The position numbers were made by a program, and so were the translations under genes. A stretch of DNA of 64,000 nucleotides, from contig OY829328.1 of NCBI GenBank assembly GCA_963691655.1, positions 17,235,690 through 17,299,689 of the forward strand, written 5' to 3'. Of the stretch, positions 9,980-22,845 are shown in pieces (position 1 is the first letter of the stretch; each line of letters starts with the position of its first letter). Source of the DNA: Toxonevra muliebris. Lineage: Eukaryota; Arthropoda; Insecta; Diptera; Pallopteridae. The notes under the pieces were generated by a model that had not been told where the DNA came from, did not search any database, and saw only the letters and a program-made list of their open reading frames with translations.

Positions 9980-12944
9980 TGATATTATTTTTTTATAGTA
10001 GGAAGTATGGAGCAAGATTATCCAAGTCATCTACTTTTCATTTGCAGCAAATCAAGGGAGAAGTATCCATAACCGTGAAAGAATTGCCGCATTTAGAATT
10101 GAGAATTTGTCTGACAAATTTTGAATCAGCGTATCGATGCACGAATGAGCTATTTGCTTCAACGTGAGTCTCGGAACTCTGAGTTCCATTTCGAATGCTT
10201 CTTTTCAGCTCCGTTTTTCCGTTCTCCTTAAAACGTATCGATAATTTCGTGATCATGCTTTACTGTTGATGCCAAATCACGTGATTTTTCTTGCAGTCGA
10301 ACTGACAAAGGCATCGTGATACTGAAAACTCTGTCTGAGTCGAAAGATATTATTTTTTCCTTATTGTTCTTATAAAAGATTAATTATGTATTACTGGTTA
10401 CCTAAAGGTTAAAATTCAAATAAAAATGTCGTACTTTTAAACTTTAGGGTTAAACTATTTTATGACGTCAGGTCACGCCACCGTACATTTGCAACTGATT
10501 GTAAGTATTTGAAAAATAAAAGGTTTGAATAAATCTCGGGATCACTTTTTGGAAAATTTCTCTAATTATTCCTAATAATTTGCTGAAGCTTTACTAATCA
10601 GAAAATAAGTATGAATATTTAACTGAAAATGAAAGTTCGCGGTTAATTTTACAATTTAAAATGCTTTTTTATTGAAATTCTACAGATTTTCTTTATAATT
10701 TTTAAATCGAAAAGAAGAAAATTCGAAAACAAAAAATAATGATTAAAACTTTTACTCCACCAAATTCGTGGGGTAAAGAAAGAAAATGTAGTTACCTATC
10801 GGATATTTCTCGTTCACTCTGCTATTTAGAAAAGTGATCTGAAAAGTGATATACATAGATTTGCACCAGAGATCGCACGATGTCTTAGAAAATAACTTCA
10901 TAACTATTGGGCATACCACAGATTGCAAATTATTGAAAATCAATTTCAATAATTAATTTTAACTTTCACAAAATATTATAAAAACGATAGTTTTCTTTTT
11001 TATTTCGGGGAAAAATTAATTAAAACAAAAAAAAAATAATAATAATAATTGCAACACTTGAATTAACTTCTAACGTGTTCACACCAAATAATTATGCAAT
11101 AATTTTTCACACCATTGGACACCATCGGCCAGAATGCTTAGCTGTCTATGTGTGTTTATCTACCCAGCGGGAAAGTTGAAATTGCATGATAATATTAACC
11201 GATGCATTTTTCTAAGAAATTGATTCCAAAAATATATAAAAATTAGATGAAGAACAATGATTCCGGTATTTCACTTCTTTTTATAAAGAAAAAGAATCAT
11301 TCTAAATTTCTTATAAAGAGAAATGGAATGAAATTAAAACTGTATTACAGTACAATCGAATAAGAACTTTGCTTGCCAAATAATCGGTTACTTCCTCGAA
11401 GAATGGGTAATGGTTTGACTTCCCCATGATATCGTTTTCTATTTTGAAATGTATAAACCCAGTTGAACTTTGGATGATCGTAGGAGTAATCATTGAGCGC
11501 TCCAAAGCGAGCAATCGATTACTCTCTATTGCTCCAGAGCACTTGCATTTTGTACTTCTTTTTAACATTGCAAGTCCTAGCGCATGGAGTACTCGTTTTA
11601 GCCTCCAAAAGGAATAATAAAGGAGGGCACGATTACGAGCATGAGATCACTTGCATCTCATAGAAAAACAAAACTCCGAAATAGTTCCTCACAAAATTTA
11701 TGACGCCATAGACTTGTTATCTAAACCGCCAGTAAGCACGCAAGCACTTGTGTGTGCCAAGGTTCAAATCCCACAACATTTTTTTTAAATTTTATTTTAA
11801 TTATAATATTATATTCAGTTTTGTTCATTATTTTTTTATTTTTATTTTTTTTATTTACTATTATCGTTTTATATATTTATTATTTTATTGGGTTAACTGG
11901 GCAAGAGAGAGTAAGATATACAAATTTGAACTACTCAATCAGGCTGTCTTTGTTTATTATTATTTCTAAAAATAGACCATATAAAATTATGAAATTGTGT
12001 CAGTGAGATTCAAAAATTTTGTTACTGTATTGGAGTTGCTCGTTTATCCCTCCTTTTGGGGTAATGAAGTCATTAATCGTTTGAGGAGTACTCACTGTTT
12101 GTGCAACTGGGAAACGTCAAATTAATTATACTTTTTTCTCTTGCTGCATATTGTATTTACCGATCGGGTATATGTATGTACGTTTATATTTATTACAATC
12201 GCGTGAGACACAAAAATCATATTGCGCAAAATTTCATGCAAAAACATCATGGAATGTAGAAATAAATATTTACATAATAACGATTTATATTAATTTGGTC
12301 AGTGTTTTTGAAAATAGTAATTAGTTTTGTATATATTTGTGTTGTGTTGTATCAAATTACTCGATAATTTAAAGCACTGGTAAAATAGTTAAATGTTTCA
12401 TGAATTGGCTTTACTTTGCATATACATACTTTCGGTATATACATGACAAACACATAAACTAAGAATTAAACAAGTTTACGGCTTAAGACTTTGTAGTTTT
12501 TTAAATAGTTAGTAGTTATTAGAAGATTTCTGGCAGGCAAAACTATTTATATAATTGTTTTTTTTTTTTTATTTATTGTGTTATAAAGCTATAACTGTAA
12601 ATATAACAGAAACTAAGAAACATAAAACCAGACAAAACTGCTGAAAAGTGCTCTTATTGAGTTTCTTCAGCTGCGTTCACTTTCCAATTAAATCAGGTGT
12701 TTTGATGCGCTTCAGTTTCCTCAGAAGCTTTGAAATGTTGCATTTCCGAAATTGTTAAAAACGATTCCGAATTCGAAAAGAATATGAAATAAAAACATTC
12801 AATGAAATTGAAAAACTAGAACCCAAATCCAACCAAGGAGGAAGACTGATAAGCCCAAATAAATTCTCACTGGCAAAAGGGGAATACTACGAACAATGTT
12901 AGTTTGATAACATTGAGCGAATAACTAAACACTAAACTAAACAG
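9980..12944. other. Non-coding stretch between the TIL array and M2
   Basis: No gene recognised. Two features are worth noting: a 15-bp palindrome at 10173-10187 (GGAACTC-T-GAGTTCC), and a tRNA-like segment at about 11726-11775 with a B-box-like GGTTCAAATCCC. The open frames at 11311-11617 and around 10000-10250 overlap on both strands and show no known domain. Confidence 0.45.
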
Positions 12945-13925
12945 TAAGGAGTAAGATTGAAAAAATCTTAACAGACGTTTTACCTAGTAATTTTTTTTGG
13001 GTGTAAAATTTAAAAATTTCTTTGATCTAGTTATCTTTGAAAGATATGTCAGTTGTTATTTGTAATGACGAACATGTTGATTTATTGTGAGTTTGATCAA
13101 AATGAGTGAAGAAAAAGAAGTACGTCTTAAAATTATTAAACATTTTCAAAAAATCCAAATTGGTCCTACAAAAAATTGACCAAAGAATTGAAGGTCTGCC
13201 GTCAACCTGTTTCCAATGTTATTAATCAGTCTCAGAAGAATTTGACCATCGATAGGAAACCTGGTTCGGGAAGAAATCAAGGACCACATGATATTGGGAA
13301 AGCCAAGAAAATAGAAAGCATATTGAAAAGATCTCCAAACACATCTGGTAGAAAAGCTGCCCGGTTAGCCCAGTGCTCTGACTATTTGGTGCGAAAAGTT
13401 AAAGCCAATGCAGGTTTGAAAACATACAAATTAAAAACATCGGAAATTAAAATCGAATTTCATACAAAAATATTCATGTTGTATAATGGACGACGAAACT
13501 TATGTACTGACAGATTTTACGCAGCTTCCGGGTCAAAATTTGTATGTTGCTGATGCTCGCGGAAATGTCGAAGAACAATTTAGAATCCAAAAGCAGACAA
13601 AATTTCCTAAAAATTTCCTGGTATGGCAAGCTATATGCAGTTGCGGCAAAAGAAGCAATTCATTTGTTACAGTGGGCTCTATAAATACCGAAATATACAT
13701 CAAAGAATATTTGAAAAAAAAAGACTTCTTCTTTTCATAAGAGAGCACAATGTGTCTACATATTTTTGGTCCGATTTGGCTTCATGTTACTACGGCAAGA
13801 AAGCTCTGGAATGGTACCAAAGTAATAACATAGTTTTTGTACCAAGAGAGGCCAATCCTCCAAATTGTCCGGAGCTAAGACCAGTGGAGAGATATTGGGC
13901 TCTTGTGAAAGGAACTTAAAGAGGA
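12945..13925 (+). mobile_element. DD37E Tc1/mariner copy M2, 3'-truncated
   Basis: TA at 12945-12946 is followed by the left terminal repeat AGGAGTAAGATTGAAAAAAT. The transposase frame is broken: its start is GTG where M3 has ATG, one A is missing from the run near 13148, and another frameshift lies in the A run near 13718. Recognisable pieces are HTH-linker (13176-13400), first Asp in MDDETYVLTDF (about 13486), second Asp in YFWSDLASCYY (about 13760) and Glu in CPELRPVERYW (about 13870). The last two are 37 residues apart, which places it in the DD37E group. It stops at 13917 without a right-hand terminal repeat. Confidence 0.85.
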
Positions 13926-14132
13926 CAAAAAAATAAAGAGGACTGCAAATACAACGTAGGTGGTTTGATTGGATGAAATGATTCTCCGACAGAAGAAACT
14001 TTTCCCCAGTTTCAGTGCTGATGAATAGATAAATCGAACTTGAAAATAAAAACGAAAAACAGAAAACTATTGTATTGAACTGAATTCTACGAATAAAGTA
14101 CAAAGCTGACGGTTCAATTAATCAGAAAAAAG

Positions 14133-15018
14133 CAGTGGCGTAACACAACGCAAGGGGCCATGGGCTAAAAATTTCAAGGGGGCCCTCAACCGAACCATAT
14201 ATATATGGTCATACTGAATCAATCTAACAGAAATAAATAAACTATTGAAAAATATAAAGAACATAAATGTTATTCACATTTCTAGTGGCTTAAAACAAAT
14301 CTAAATGAATAAAGATTTTTGATAATTTCATTTTTAGAATTGTTTCTTGCGAACTTTTGTATCGGCAAAGGTCTTTAATTTGATACTCAATAGAGGTTAG
14401 GTTAGGTTGGAGTGGCTGTCGAGAGAAACACTATGCCTGGACGTCCCATTGTGGATTCACATAGTTGGACCTACAGTTGAACACCGATTCTAAACGGCGG
14501 CGTGACAACTTTTTATCGTCTTGGTGGTTTTGCTATTACCAACCAAGGTGTGTACTTGTACACTTTGTTATATGTAATTCTCATACACTTCATATTGATA
14601 GTTAATATAAAAAGGTTATGAAAATTAGCCACCAAACGAAGGCAGGAATCGAACTCATATTACTCAAGCGTTCTTGAGTCATGCTATTGCGCAAATAATT
14701 TTTTATTAGTTTCAGTTTAGAACACAAACGTTCGGCCGAAGCGACTGTAACTGCAACTAAAATAGTCAGAAACAAAATTAAAACTATGCAAACTAATGGA
14801 AAGTAGGCAGATAAGGCAGCGTTCTCGATTATAAAAATATTGGCCTTGTGGACATACTAATTAACCCAGTGATAAAATATGAGCAACGAACATTCTCCCA
14901 AAAAGCGTCATACGATAGTGATAACAAATACACCTCTGTTTAATTTTATGGTTTAGGATTTTTTGGGGGCCGGAGTCCCACATAACCTAACCTTAAGCCG
15001 GTTATTGTTACGTCACTG
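14133..15018. mobile_element. hAT-like non-autonomous element holding a SINE
   Basis: Termini CAGTGGCGTAAC (left) and GTTACGTCACTG (right) are inverted with one mismatch. Flanking octamers GAAAAAAG and GAGCAAAA match at 5 of 8 positions, a weak 8-bp duplication. Runs of G near the left end and the GGGGGCC near the right are typical of this MITE type. A SINE occupies 14395-14695. Confidence 0.5.
14395..14695 (-). mobile_element. tRNA-derived SINE, copy S1
   Basis: On the minus strand the element ends CGACAGCCACTCCAACCTAA and carries the body shared with the other copies. The head has a B-box-like segment (GAGTTCGATTCCTG), but it diverges from the head of S3 and S5, so it could be an older copy or another subfamily. 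Confidence 0.75.
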
Positions 15019-17350
15019 GAGCAAAAGCTAAACTGGTGGCGAAAGGTGCTGATTATTCTTCTTTGCGAACCTTACACATTGGGAGTTTCACTTTAAGAAC
15101 TTCTGGATTTGGTAGGTAGCTTTAATCGAATTTCAATGGCAATTCGGAGAGATTATTATTTGGCTGGAATGCTATACAGCAGGAAAATTAAATTGTGAGA
15201 AAATCACCGATAACTTCTAGTTCCATTTCCTCTATTTTATCAACGCTATCGAAAAAATATTTCTTAGTAATTTGTGCAGTATTGCTGGCTGATCGTTTAA
15301 TTGGTTGTTGCGTTGTGCTATACTTTCCATAATTTCCTTCGAACTGATGCAGATATTGATCTGCTTCAATTCTGTGGGAACGAATATCAAAATAAGGTAC
15401 AAACGAAAATACGTAAGGAGCGGATAATGCTATAAGATTTACTGCTCAGTTCAGTCAAGCAATTGTATATGCATTAATACTTGAAAGGCTATTTAAAAAT
15501 TTCTAAATTCGGTTATATATCTCGGATTCGAGAAAAACATAAAAATCTAATATAAAAATAAATTATTACAAAAATAAATCATTAAATCAATAAGAAACCG
15601 AAAACAAGTAAAATAGATTTGACATTTTTGCTGCAACAAACTATTGCCAGTTAAAAATACACAAACATGCATACATGCTTATGTACATATGTATGTAAAA
15701 CATTTTAATATCTAAGTAAGCAAGTCAAAAGAATAAGTCAAAAAACTGGTTATTTTCTATTTGAGCCTGCATATATTTTTTTTGACGCAAAATAAGCCCA
15801 GATACTTGCAGTATGCGCACCCATTTTTGTTGTTGTTTGTGATTTTGTTTCGTTGTAAGTTTGTTGATTTTCAGTGCAAATTTCGGTATTATTTTCAATC
15901 GGTCTATAGAGTAAATTCTACCAATTAGTTATCACATGATAACTCTTAAACTATAAATTTAATTTAAATATTGGTAAATTAAAATTAATTTTTTTGTTTC
16001 ACTTTTTAAATTAAAAAAAAAAAAAAGAATATTTATCTGTACTACTTTTGATTAAGGAATTTTTCATGAAGTAGGTCAGTATCTTTCAAGAACAAAGACA
16101 TAAAAATTATTATACCATAATAATAAAATTCCAGTTTTACTATTATTATAATAATTTTTACATATTCTTGTTGTTTTTGCTGTATGTACGCCAAAAAAAA
16201 AATTATGTTCGTTTTCATTTGCGGCCACTGCCATCATTGGAATTCCTATTAGTTTTGCCGGTTTTAATCTTAAATCTCTTGCTCAAAATGGTTTCCAGCT
16301 ATTCAATTTGATTTTTTTTTGTGTGACCAGATCATGTGTTTATGTTCTTGTTGTCATTATCACGTGCTCTAAATCTAATTGCGTTCATAAAGTAAACAAA
16401 GTGAGTTTTGTTTTTAGCATTTGGTTTTCTTACCGTAAACGTCAAGTGGAAATCCTATGTATAAAAATTAGTGTGAATTATTTTTGTTTTCAAATCATAG
16501 ACTTGCAGACTTGTTACGACAGTTGATAGTTTGATTGGTTTGAGTTGTCTCTCAATGCCTACTTAGACCCAATTAGCATAGAAGTTGTTATTTTTAAGTA
16601 TGTCACAAAATGTCGAAACAAGCAATTGTTTGTCCATTTAAAAAGAGAAAAGTTCGCTGCACTTAAATTTTCACAGAACCTTTCAATTTTCTAAATCCCT
16701 TGATACGGAATTTGGTTCAATTTCTAGAGCTCTTCATAGAAGGGCCCCCATTCTTCAACCATTACAATGCATTACCTAGTTGAACGCCATGGCAAAAGAG
16801 CTGGAAATTACTTGACTTGGTAGTGTTGCTGCAAGCTATCCACACGTAGACATTTTATCTCCTTTATGGTAGATTATCTTCTAAGTTGGATAACATAGAA
16901 ATCGCTGTCACTTGAAAATGTAGGTTGATTGTTACAGAGATAATGAAAACTAGAAAAACTATGACTATCAATCAAATCGAACAAAGGCATCTCTTTGTTC
17001 CCTCCACTAAAGCGGACAAGTTGGATCTTAGTCCCCTATCCATTCAAGTCACGATTATTAAGTACTCTTAATAAGTTAAACTTGACGAAATATTCAATTG
17101 AAATACTTAATTCCCCTACGCAAGCCTTTATAGCTTGCTGAACTAGTAGAAAATTCTTTGAAATGATGTGGGATCGCAGGCCAAATTGATTTTCCTACCT
17201 TACACTATAATAGTTAGACGATTATCGCCTAAACATATTTTGCGTTGTGACCTGAAGCCCTGAAGGGTTCGGTTATCACTAAACTAGAGAAGCCAGGAAA
17301 CCTCTTTATTACAAAAGTTAGTGGACCTGTCTAGCCTTTGCTATTGAAGA
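15019..17350. other. Non-coding stretch, no feature recognised
   Basis: AT-rich with poly-A and poly-T tracts. From about 16700 it becomes more balanced in composition, which could be a decayed element, but I cannot assign it. Confidence 0.45.
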
Positions 17351-17449
17351 GTTAGGTTAGGTTATGTTAGGTTAGGTTAGGTTAGGTTATGTTAGGTTAG
17401 GTTAGGTTAGGTTAGGTTAGGTTAGGTTAGGTTAGGTTAGGTTAGGTTA
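17351..17449. repeat. (TTAGG)n pentamer array, about 20 units
   Basis: Direct reading shows TTAGG repeated about 20 times with two TTATG variants. TTAGG is the ancestral insect telomere repeat, which flies are known to have lost at telomeres. Here it is most simply the extended tail of the SINE whose body resumes at 19268. Confidence 0.95.
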
Positions 17450-19063
17450 AAACCAAAGAAGCCGCCAGATGAACCGGCATCCTACCGCCCGTTATGCATG
17501 CTGGATACACTGGGCATCATAGGGGACAGGCTCCAGGAGTGGCTTGAAAAGCCAGGAGGGCTATCAGCACGACAGTTTGGATTCAGAAGAGGACGGTCCA
17601 CGGTCGACGCAATACAAACGGTGATGAATATTGCACGCGAGGCCACCAGCGGCAACCAATGGAGAAACGGCAAGAAAAAGTACTGCGCCGTAGTGACGTT
17701 GGACATCAAAAATGCCTTCAATTCGGCGAACTGGCCTCAGATTATGAGTGCACTGAGAGGATTCGAAGTACCGGAGTACCTGTTGCAAATAATCGCAAAC
17801 TACTTCGACAACAGAATTTTAATATACGATACTGATGACGGTGTGAAGCAGTATCGTGTCAAAGGAGGCGTTCCGCAGGGCTCCGTTCTCGGTCCAACGC
17901 TATGGAACGCAATGTATGGCGGCATCCTCAAATTGGATCTCCCGGAGGATACAACAATCATAGGATATGCAGACGACATCGCGATAGTGGCAGTAGCCAA
18001 ACACCTGGACTCGTTACAGGCTATATGTAATGATGTCATCTCAAGGGTGAGAAGATGGTTATACAACTCGAAGCTGGAATTGGCGGAGCAGAAAATGGAA
18101 GTCGTGATATTGAGTACCAAAAGAGCACGTGAAGAGCTGGTCATCACGGTTGGTGATCATAACATAACATCGTGTCCACACATTAAGTACTTAGGAGTAC
18201 TTATAGATTCTAGAATGACGTTCAAGGATCACGTGAAAGCTGCTAGTGAAAAAGCAGCACGAATAAACAGCGCGTTAACACGCATCATGCCGAATATAAG
18301 AGGTCCGCGCGAGGGCAGGCGCCGACTGCTTTCAACGGTTACTACGTCAGTAATCTTATATGCAGCACCTATCTGGGCGGACAGCAAGAAAACACACCAG
18401 AAGGATATCCGTGCAATATATAGGCTCAGTGCCCTGAGGGTTGCTAGCGCGTATTGCACAGTATCGGACGATGCTATGTGTGTCATTGCAAGTAAAGTGC
18501 CCATAGATTTACAGGCACAAGAGATGAAGCGGTTATATGGACGTGACACAAAATCAACCGAAGCCATAAGAAGAGAAGAAAGACAGCGTACCATCATGTA
18601 ATGGCAGTGAAGATGGGAGTCATCCGAGAATGGTCGATGGACCTACAATCTCATTACGGATATAGAAGAGTGGATATCACGCAGACATGGTGAACTGAAT
18701 TACCACATTACGCAGCTGCTTAGTGGCCATGGGTGCTTCAAGCAGTACTTGCATAAAATCAACACCGGAGAAAAAGACCCGTTTTGCCCCAGATGCCTAG
18801 AGAAACAGGAGAACGCGCAGCATATACTTTTTAAATGCCCGCGTTTTAACAAAAACAGAGATGAGCTGGAGAAAGCCTTTGGAGAACCCCCTACAGAAAG
18901 GAATCTGACGACACAGATGTGTAACACAGCGGAAAAATGGAATGCAACATGCAAGGTTGCTGCAGATATGATGACCACTCTGTTTGATGCAGAGCGTTTG
19001 CGCAAAGTCGAGCGCACGGCGAACACTACAAATACGGAGCCAGATAACGTCAACCGACGATAA
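17450..19063 (+). pseudogene. Reverse transcriptase ORF2 remnant of the R1-like LINE
   Basis: Open from 17448 to the stop at 18599-18601. Before the first Met at 17498, the frame already reads KPKKPPDEPASYRPLC, a standard RT motif. Further motifs in order are FGFRRGRSTVDAI, TLDIKNAFNSANW (first catalytic Asp), GGVPQGSVLGP and IGYADDIAIVAVA (catalytic YADD), then KYLGVLID. After 18601 a stop and frameshifts interrupt, but ENGRWTYNLITDIEEW-like sequence follows and a frame from 18749 encodes CPRCLEKQENAQHILFKC, the C-x2-C-x8-H-x4-C finger typical of R1-type ORF2 C-termini. The N-terminal endonuclease half is absent. R1 versus LOA clade cannot be settled by eye. Confidence 0.85.
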
Positions 19064-19250
19064 AACCGAACAGAATTTGACAGAAACCAATACTGACGAT
19101 TGAGCACTAAGCTCATTACGGCCTTCCGACGTAATACCTAACGGTGGTTCCGGGAGGAATATCCGTACGGACAAGAGATGGTTTTAGCGTGAGAATGTCA
19201 CGCACTGACGGGGTGGCTTTTTATGCTTTCCTCCTCGTTAAAAAAAAAAG
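17450..19250 (+). mobile_element. R1-like non-LTR retrotransposon, 5'-truncated
   Basis: The element starts abruptly in the reverse transcriptase domain next to the TTAGG array, runs through the thumb and C-terminal zinc-finger region, and ends with about 450 bp of 3' sequence and a run of ten A at 19240-19249. It is more GC-rich than its surroundings, so it is fairly young. The downstream flank is again GGTTAGG repeats, then a SINE body. Confidence 0.88.
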
Positions 19251-19465
19251 GTTAGGTTAGGTTAGGTTGGAGTGGCTGTCGAGAAGCACACTTAGGCTTG
19301 AACGGCCCATTGTGATACCACACAGTTAGACCTACAGCTTAACGCCGATTCCGAACGGCGGTGTAGCAATTTTTTATCGGCTTGGTGATTTTGCCATTAC
19401 CAACCGAGGTGTGTTCTTGTACACTATCTTGGAATTCTCATATGTTTTATATAGATAGTATATTA
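19251..19465 (-). mobile_element. tRNA-derived SINE, copy S2, head missing
   Basis: On the plus strand, three TTAGG units are followed by TTGGAGTGGCTGTCGAG and the SINE body up to about 19465. The tRNA-like head is absent. The TTAGG array at 17351-17449 is probably part of this SINE's tail, separated by the LINE. Confidence 0.8.
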
Positions 19466-22389
19466 ATATATATATATAGGTGACATTGGCTATCTAAATT
19501 TTCGTAAAAAATACAAATACTTCAATCTATTCTGTGACAGCTGATATGACAAAGGATCTATGAAAGGTTATTTCGGGCCAATGTGATTGTCTTATGCCCT
19601 AACATCAGTTCCTAAGCTCTTAGTTGACAAGAAGATATGAACGGTTTAAAACAGGAATTTAGATGTTGGGGGGGGGGGGGGGACTTTGGACATTTGGGTC
19701 TGTATTTTTCAGACCAAATTATATGAAATAGAGATGAGTTCTAAAATAAATCTTTGAAAGAGGTCAAAAGCCGCAGTTATCGTTATTTCTTCCAACAACC
19801 AGTCGGTTTTAAAGTTAATTTTTTTCACGAATCCATAATACAGTTATGATTTGTTGGATAGCTAGCCACTGGAATGCCGCAGGTGAAAACTTCTGATAGC
19901 TAGAAAGGGTTCATTGGTTCTGCGGCTTTGCTAAACTTTTTCCAAATCAGTCTTTGAGAAGCGAGGGAAGAGCTAACGTATTGCGAACATCTTTCAGATC
20001 TTAGACTTTCTGAAAAGCTGAAAAACTTTTTACTCTTCCGACCCTAACGGGTTCTCTGCTCGTACCAAAACAGGCCTTATACTGTTGGTTTATATAAATA
20101 ACTGAAGAATACCACCTATATATGTTAAAGCAGTTTACCCAAAAAGATGTTATATTTATGATATTTATGGCTGGGCCCAATTGATATTTCAGATCGTGCA
20201 AATGGGTCTTTCCCACTAACTAAAAATAAATAAATAAATATATGTTTGGTAGCATTTTTGATGAAGTTAAATTTTAAATTTTAGTAAGTAAGTAACGCAC
20301 GATAAATATTCTGCAACAAACTTGTTAGTTGCTAGCCAAAATATTAAAAAAATAAATAATAATAACAATAAGCTACAAATTATTATCACACCATTCAAAA
20401 ACTGCAAGTAATTTGTATGCAAATATTAGATAATATTAAAATATTTTTAACTTTAACCTGTTTTTGCTGCTAATTTCAGAACTTTCGATTAGAACGATTC
20501 TAATCAATAACAATCAAGGCTAAAACAACAAAAAATTTGAATGAGAACTACAATGATATCCATATTAAAAATCAGTCAAGGCTCCTCGCATTTCTGAATT
20601 ACCATAAATTAAAAACATTCTGAGGATTTCTACTAAGTTCATTACCTGGAGGTCGCTCAAATGTAATTCACACAAAATACTAAAACTTGCCATACTTTTC
20701 TAATCGTTTACACGCGAGTTTTATGCTATTTTGCCAAGTACTTACATTTAACAGTGGTAGCACTTGACAATGCTCTCATTCTCTGCCAGAAACCCTTAAA
20801 AAATTTTTAGCCAACTATTGCAAGTAAATAATAACCAAATCTCATTCCCACAATTAGTAAGTTACAACAACTACAAAATTTCAGTCTTTTCCATTCCATT
20901 TCGTTTCGCTTGTTTTTGAGTATGCAATTGTCACACGCACTTTTGCAAATAATGTTGTGATAATCATGTGAAAATATATGATTTCTTCTTTTAAGTTAAC
21001 TCAATAATAACCATAATGATGATGATGTCAAAATCACTTCATTGCATTTCATTCAATTACATTCATTGCACATACAAATACATACATACAACACACAAAC
21101 ATATATACATACATACAGTACAAACGAGAAGGTACTGTTTTTTTTTTCGATTTGAAAAAGTGAAATTATTGCAATTAATTTTTTTGGATTTGTGTAATGT
21201 TTGATTAAGAGTTTGCGTGCTTTATATTGCATGGTATATTTCAGTTGTGGTTGTTGTTTTTGTTTTGTTTTTGTTGAATGTTGTTTTTTGTTTTTTATTC
21301 AATGTTTTTTATGTTTAGATTTTAAGTTTGGGGTTTTCAGTTTTTCATGTTAAAAAATAATTCGTTGACAAATTAATTGCTTAATTTCTTTCATTTGTTT
21401 TAAATTTTTTGTCTGCACTGTTTTCTTAGTTGATTTAATCTAAATGGTTGGTAAGTTTTGTGTCGTAAGTCATTTGCTATGACACTTAAGTGGTTGTGGC
21501 AGTAATAGAAAACGAAAAAGGAGAAGAGTATTTCAACTGCTAATTTGAAAAATGAAAGAAAAATTAATATTGAAGTTTCTTTTAGATTTAATCTAGTCTT
21601 TCCACTAGTTTAATGCTTAAGTTCTTTGTTTGTCAGTGAACTACTAAGTTCGGAGTTATGGAAAATGAATATATGCAAAACTTTAATCCTGATTTGAATA
21701 AAAGAGAACAGCTGTTTCTAATTCCGATAAACCCAGTTAGCTAATTACAGCTTAGACTGGTATGTGATTTTAATATCCACCACATGAGACCTTGTAATGA
21801 GATCAATCCCCTTCTCTCCATCCTTGAGATTATCCACAAAGAGTGAGTGTAAAGAACGAATCTTTGCACTTGCTAATGCTGTAATATGAGAAAGCGATTC
21901 TTCTTCGAGGCGCTGACATTAATAGGTTAAGTCTATGCTACTATATCAGCAAGTGCCCTGTTAGGACTCCTGTAGGCCTAACTGTTTGGTGCTTTTGCAG
22001 CTATTTAGTTTTTTTTGTTGTCTGCACAATTTAGTTCAGCTAGCCCAGGGGAAACAGCAACGTCTTGGGTTCGATTATCGGTATGGCAGTGAGTTTTTCT
22101 TTAAAATAACTTTTAATATTATTTCTAATTTTCAACTATCATCAAAATTATTAAAAATACATCTACGTAATGACAGACGACTAACTAATAGAACAAATAG
22201 CAATAATGTTGATAAATCCGAGACTATTGTACTATATTTTTAGAGATATTATTGTTGACTGTACCGCGACTTGTATAATCAATTGTACGTTAATCTGCCT
22301 AGAGTACCTCATCCAGTCAAATCTCCCAATCTCACCAGTTCAATCTCACCAATCCAATCTCCCTTAACTATTCTAATTGTTCCTCCTTC
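19466..22389. other. Non-coding stretch with a G homopolymer
   Basis: Contains 15 consecutive G at 19668-19682, CATA microsatellite near 21070-21115, and a tRNA-like segment at about 22035-22080 (B-box-like GGGTTCGATTAT). No gene recognised. Confidence 0.5.
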
Positions 22390-22790
22390 TCATTGCAGAT
22401 CCTACATATTGAGCATCCCTCAATACCTGCTATACAGAGATGTTCCTGGAGCCTCACTATCGGAAGATTGGCGAAGAGTTCTTCTTTCTAGTTTATCTCT
22501 TCCTGTCGGAGTACTTCCCTGTTTACAATGTCTCCTATTGCACAATTTCATTCAGGGCTCATGAATACGGTCGCTGCCCCCTTTTTTTTTTAGCAAGTTC
22601 GTTTGCTTCTCTCTAATCATACGAGTTCAGGAACCCAACATAGAGCGACTTTATTGTGCTTGTCTCTTCTTTTGTACTTCCTGCCTAGGTTAATGTACAC
22701 ATCTATATTAATTGCATGGATCTCAGCTTGAAAAATATTAGGATATTTCCCCATCGGCTCAGAATGTTTTGTTTTTGTAACTAAGACAAG
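22390..22790 (-). mobile_element. LINE family 2 fragment, RNase H region, inverted
   Basis: On the minus strand from about 22770, the DNA reads MGKYPNIFQAEIHAIN, a clear RNase H motif of LINE ORF2, then VALCWVPE and a degenerate NERANELA-like stretch, then a C-terminal part related to LPLSPEW-type sequences. Stops and small deletions are present. It lies head to head with the plus-strand 3' end at 22846, the arrangement left by twin priming. Confidence 0.65.
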
Positions 22791-22845
22791 GTATAATACC
22801 TTTCAAGTACAAAAATTGAGCTATTTTTAGTTCTTTGACTGTGAC

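Noticed and set aside
11311..11617. Overlapping frames on both strands as a gene
   Set aside because: No domain, no promoter and no splice support. The plus and minus readings are equally plausible.
17351..17449. True telomere or subtelomere
   Set aside because: The array is short and interspersed with a LINE and SINE, and is flanked by ordinary sequence on both sides.
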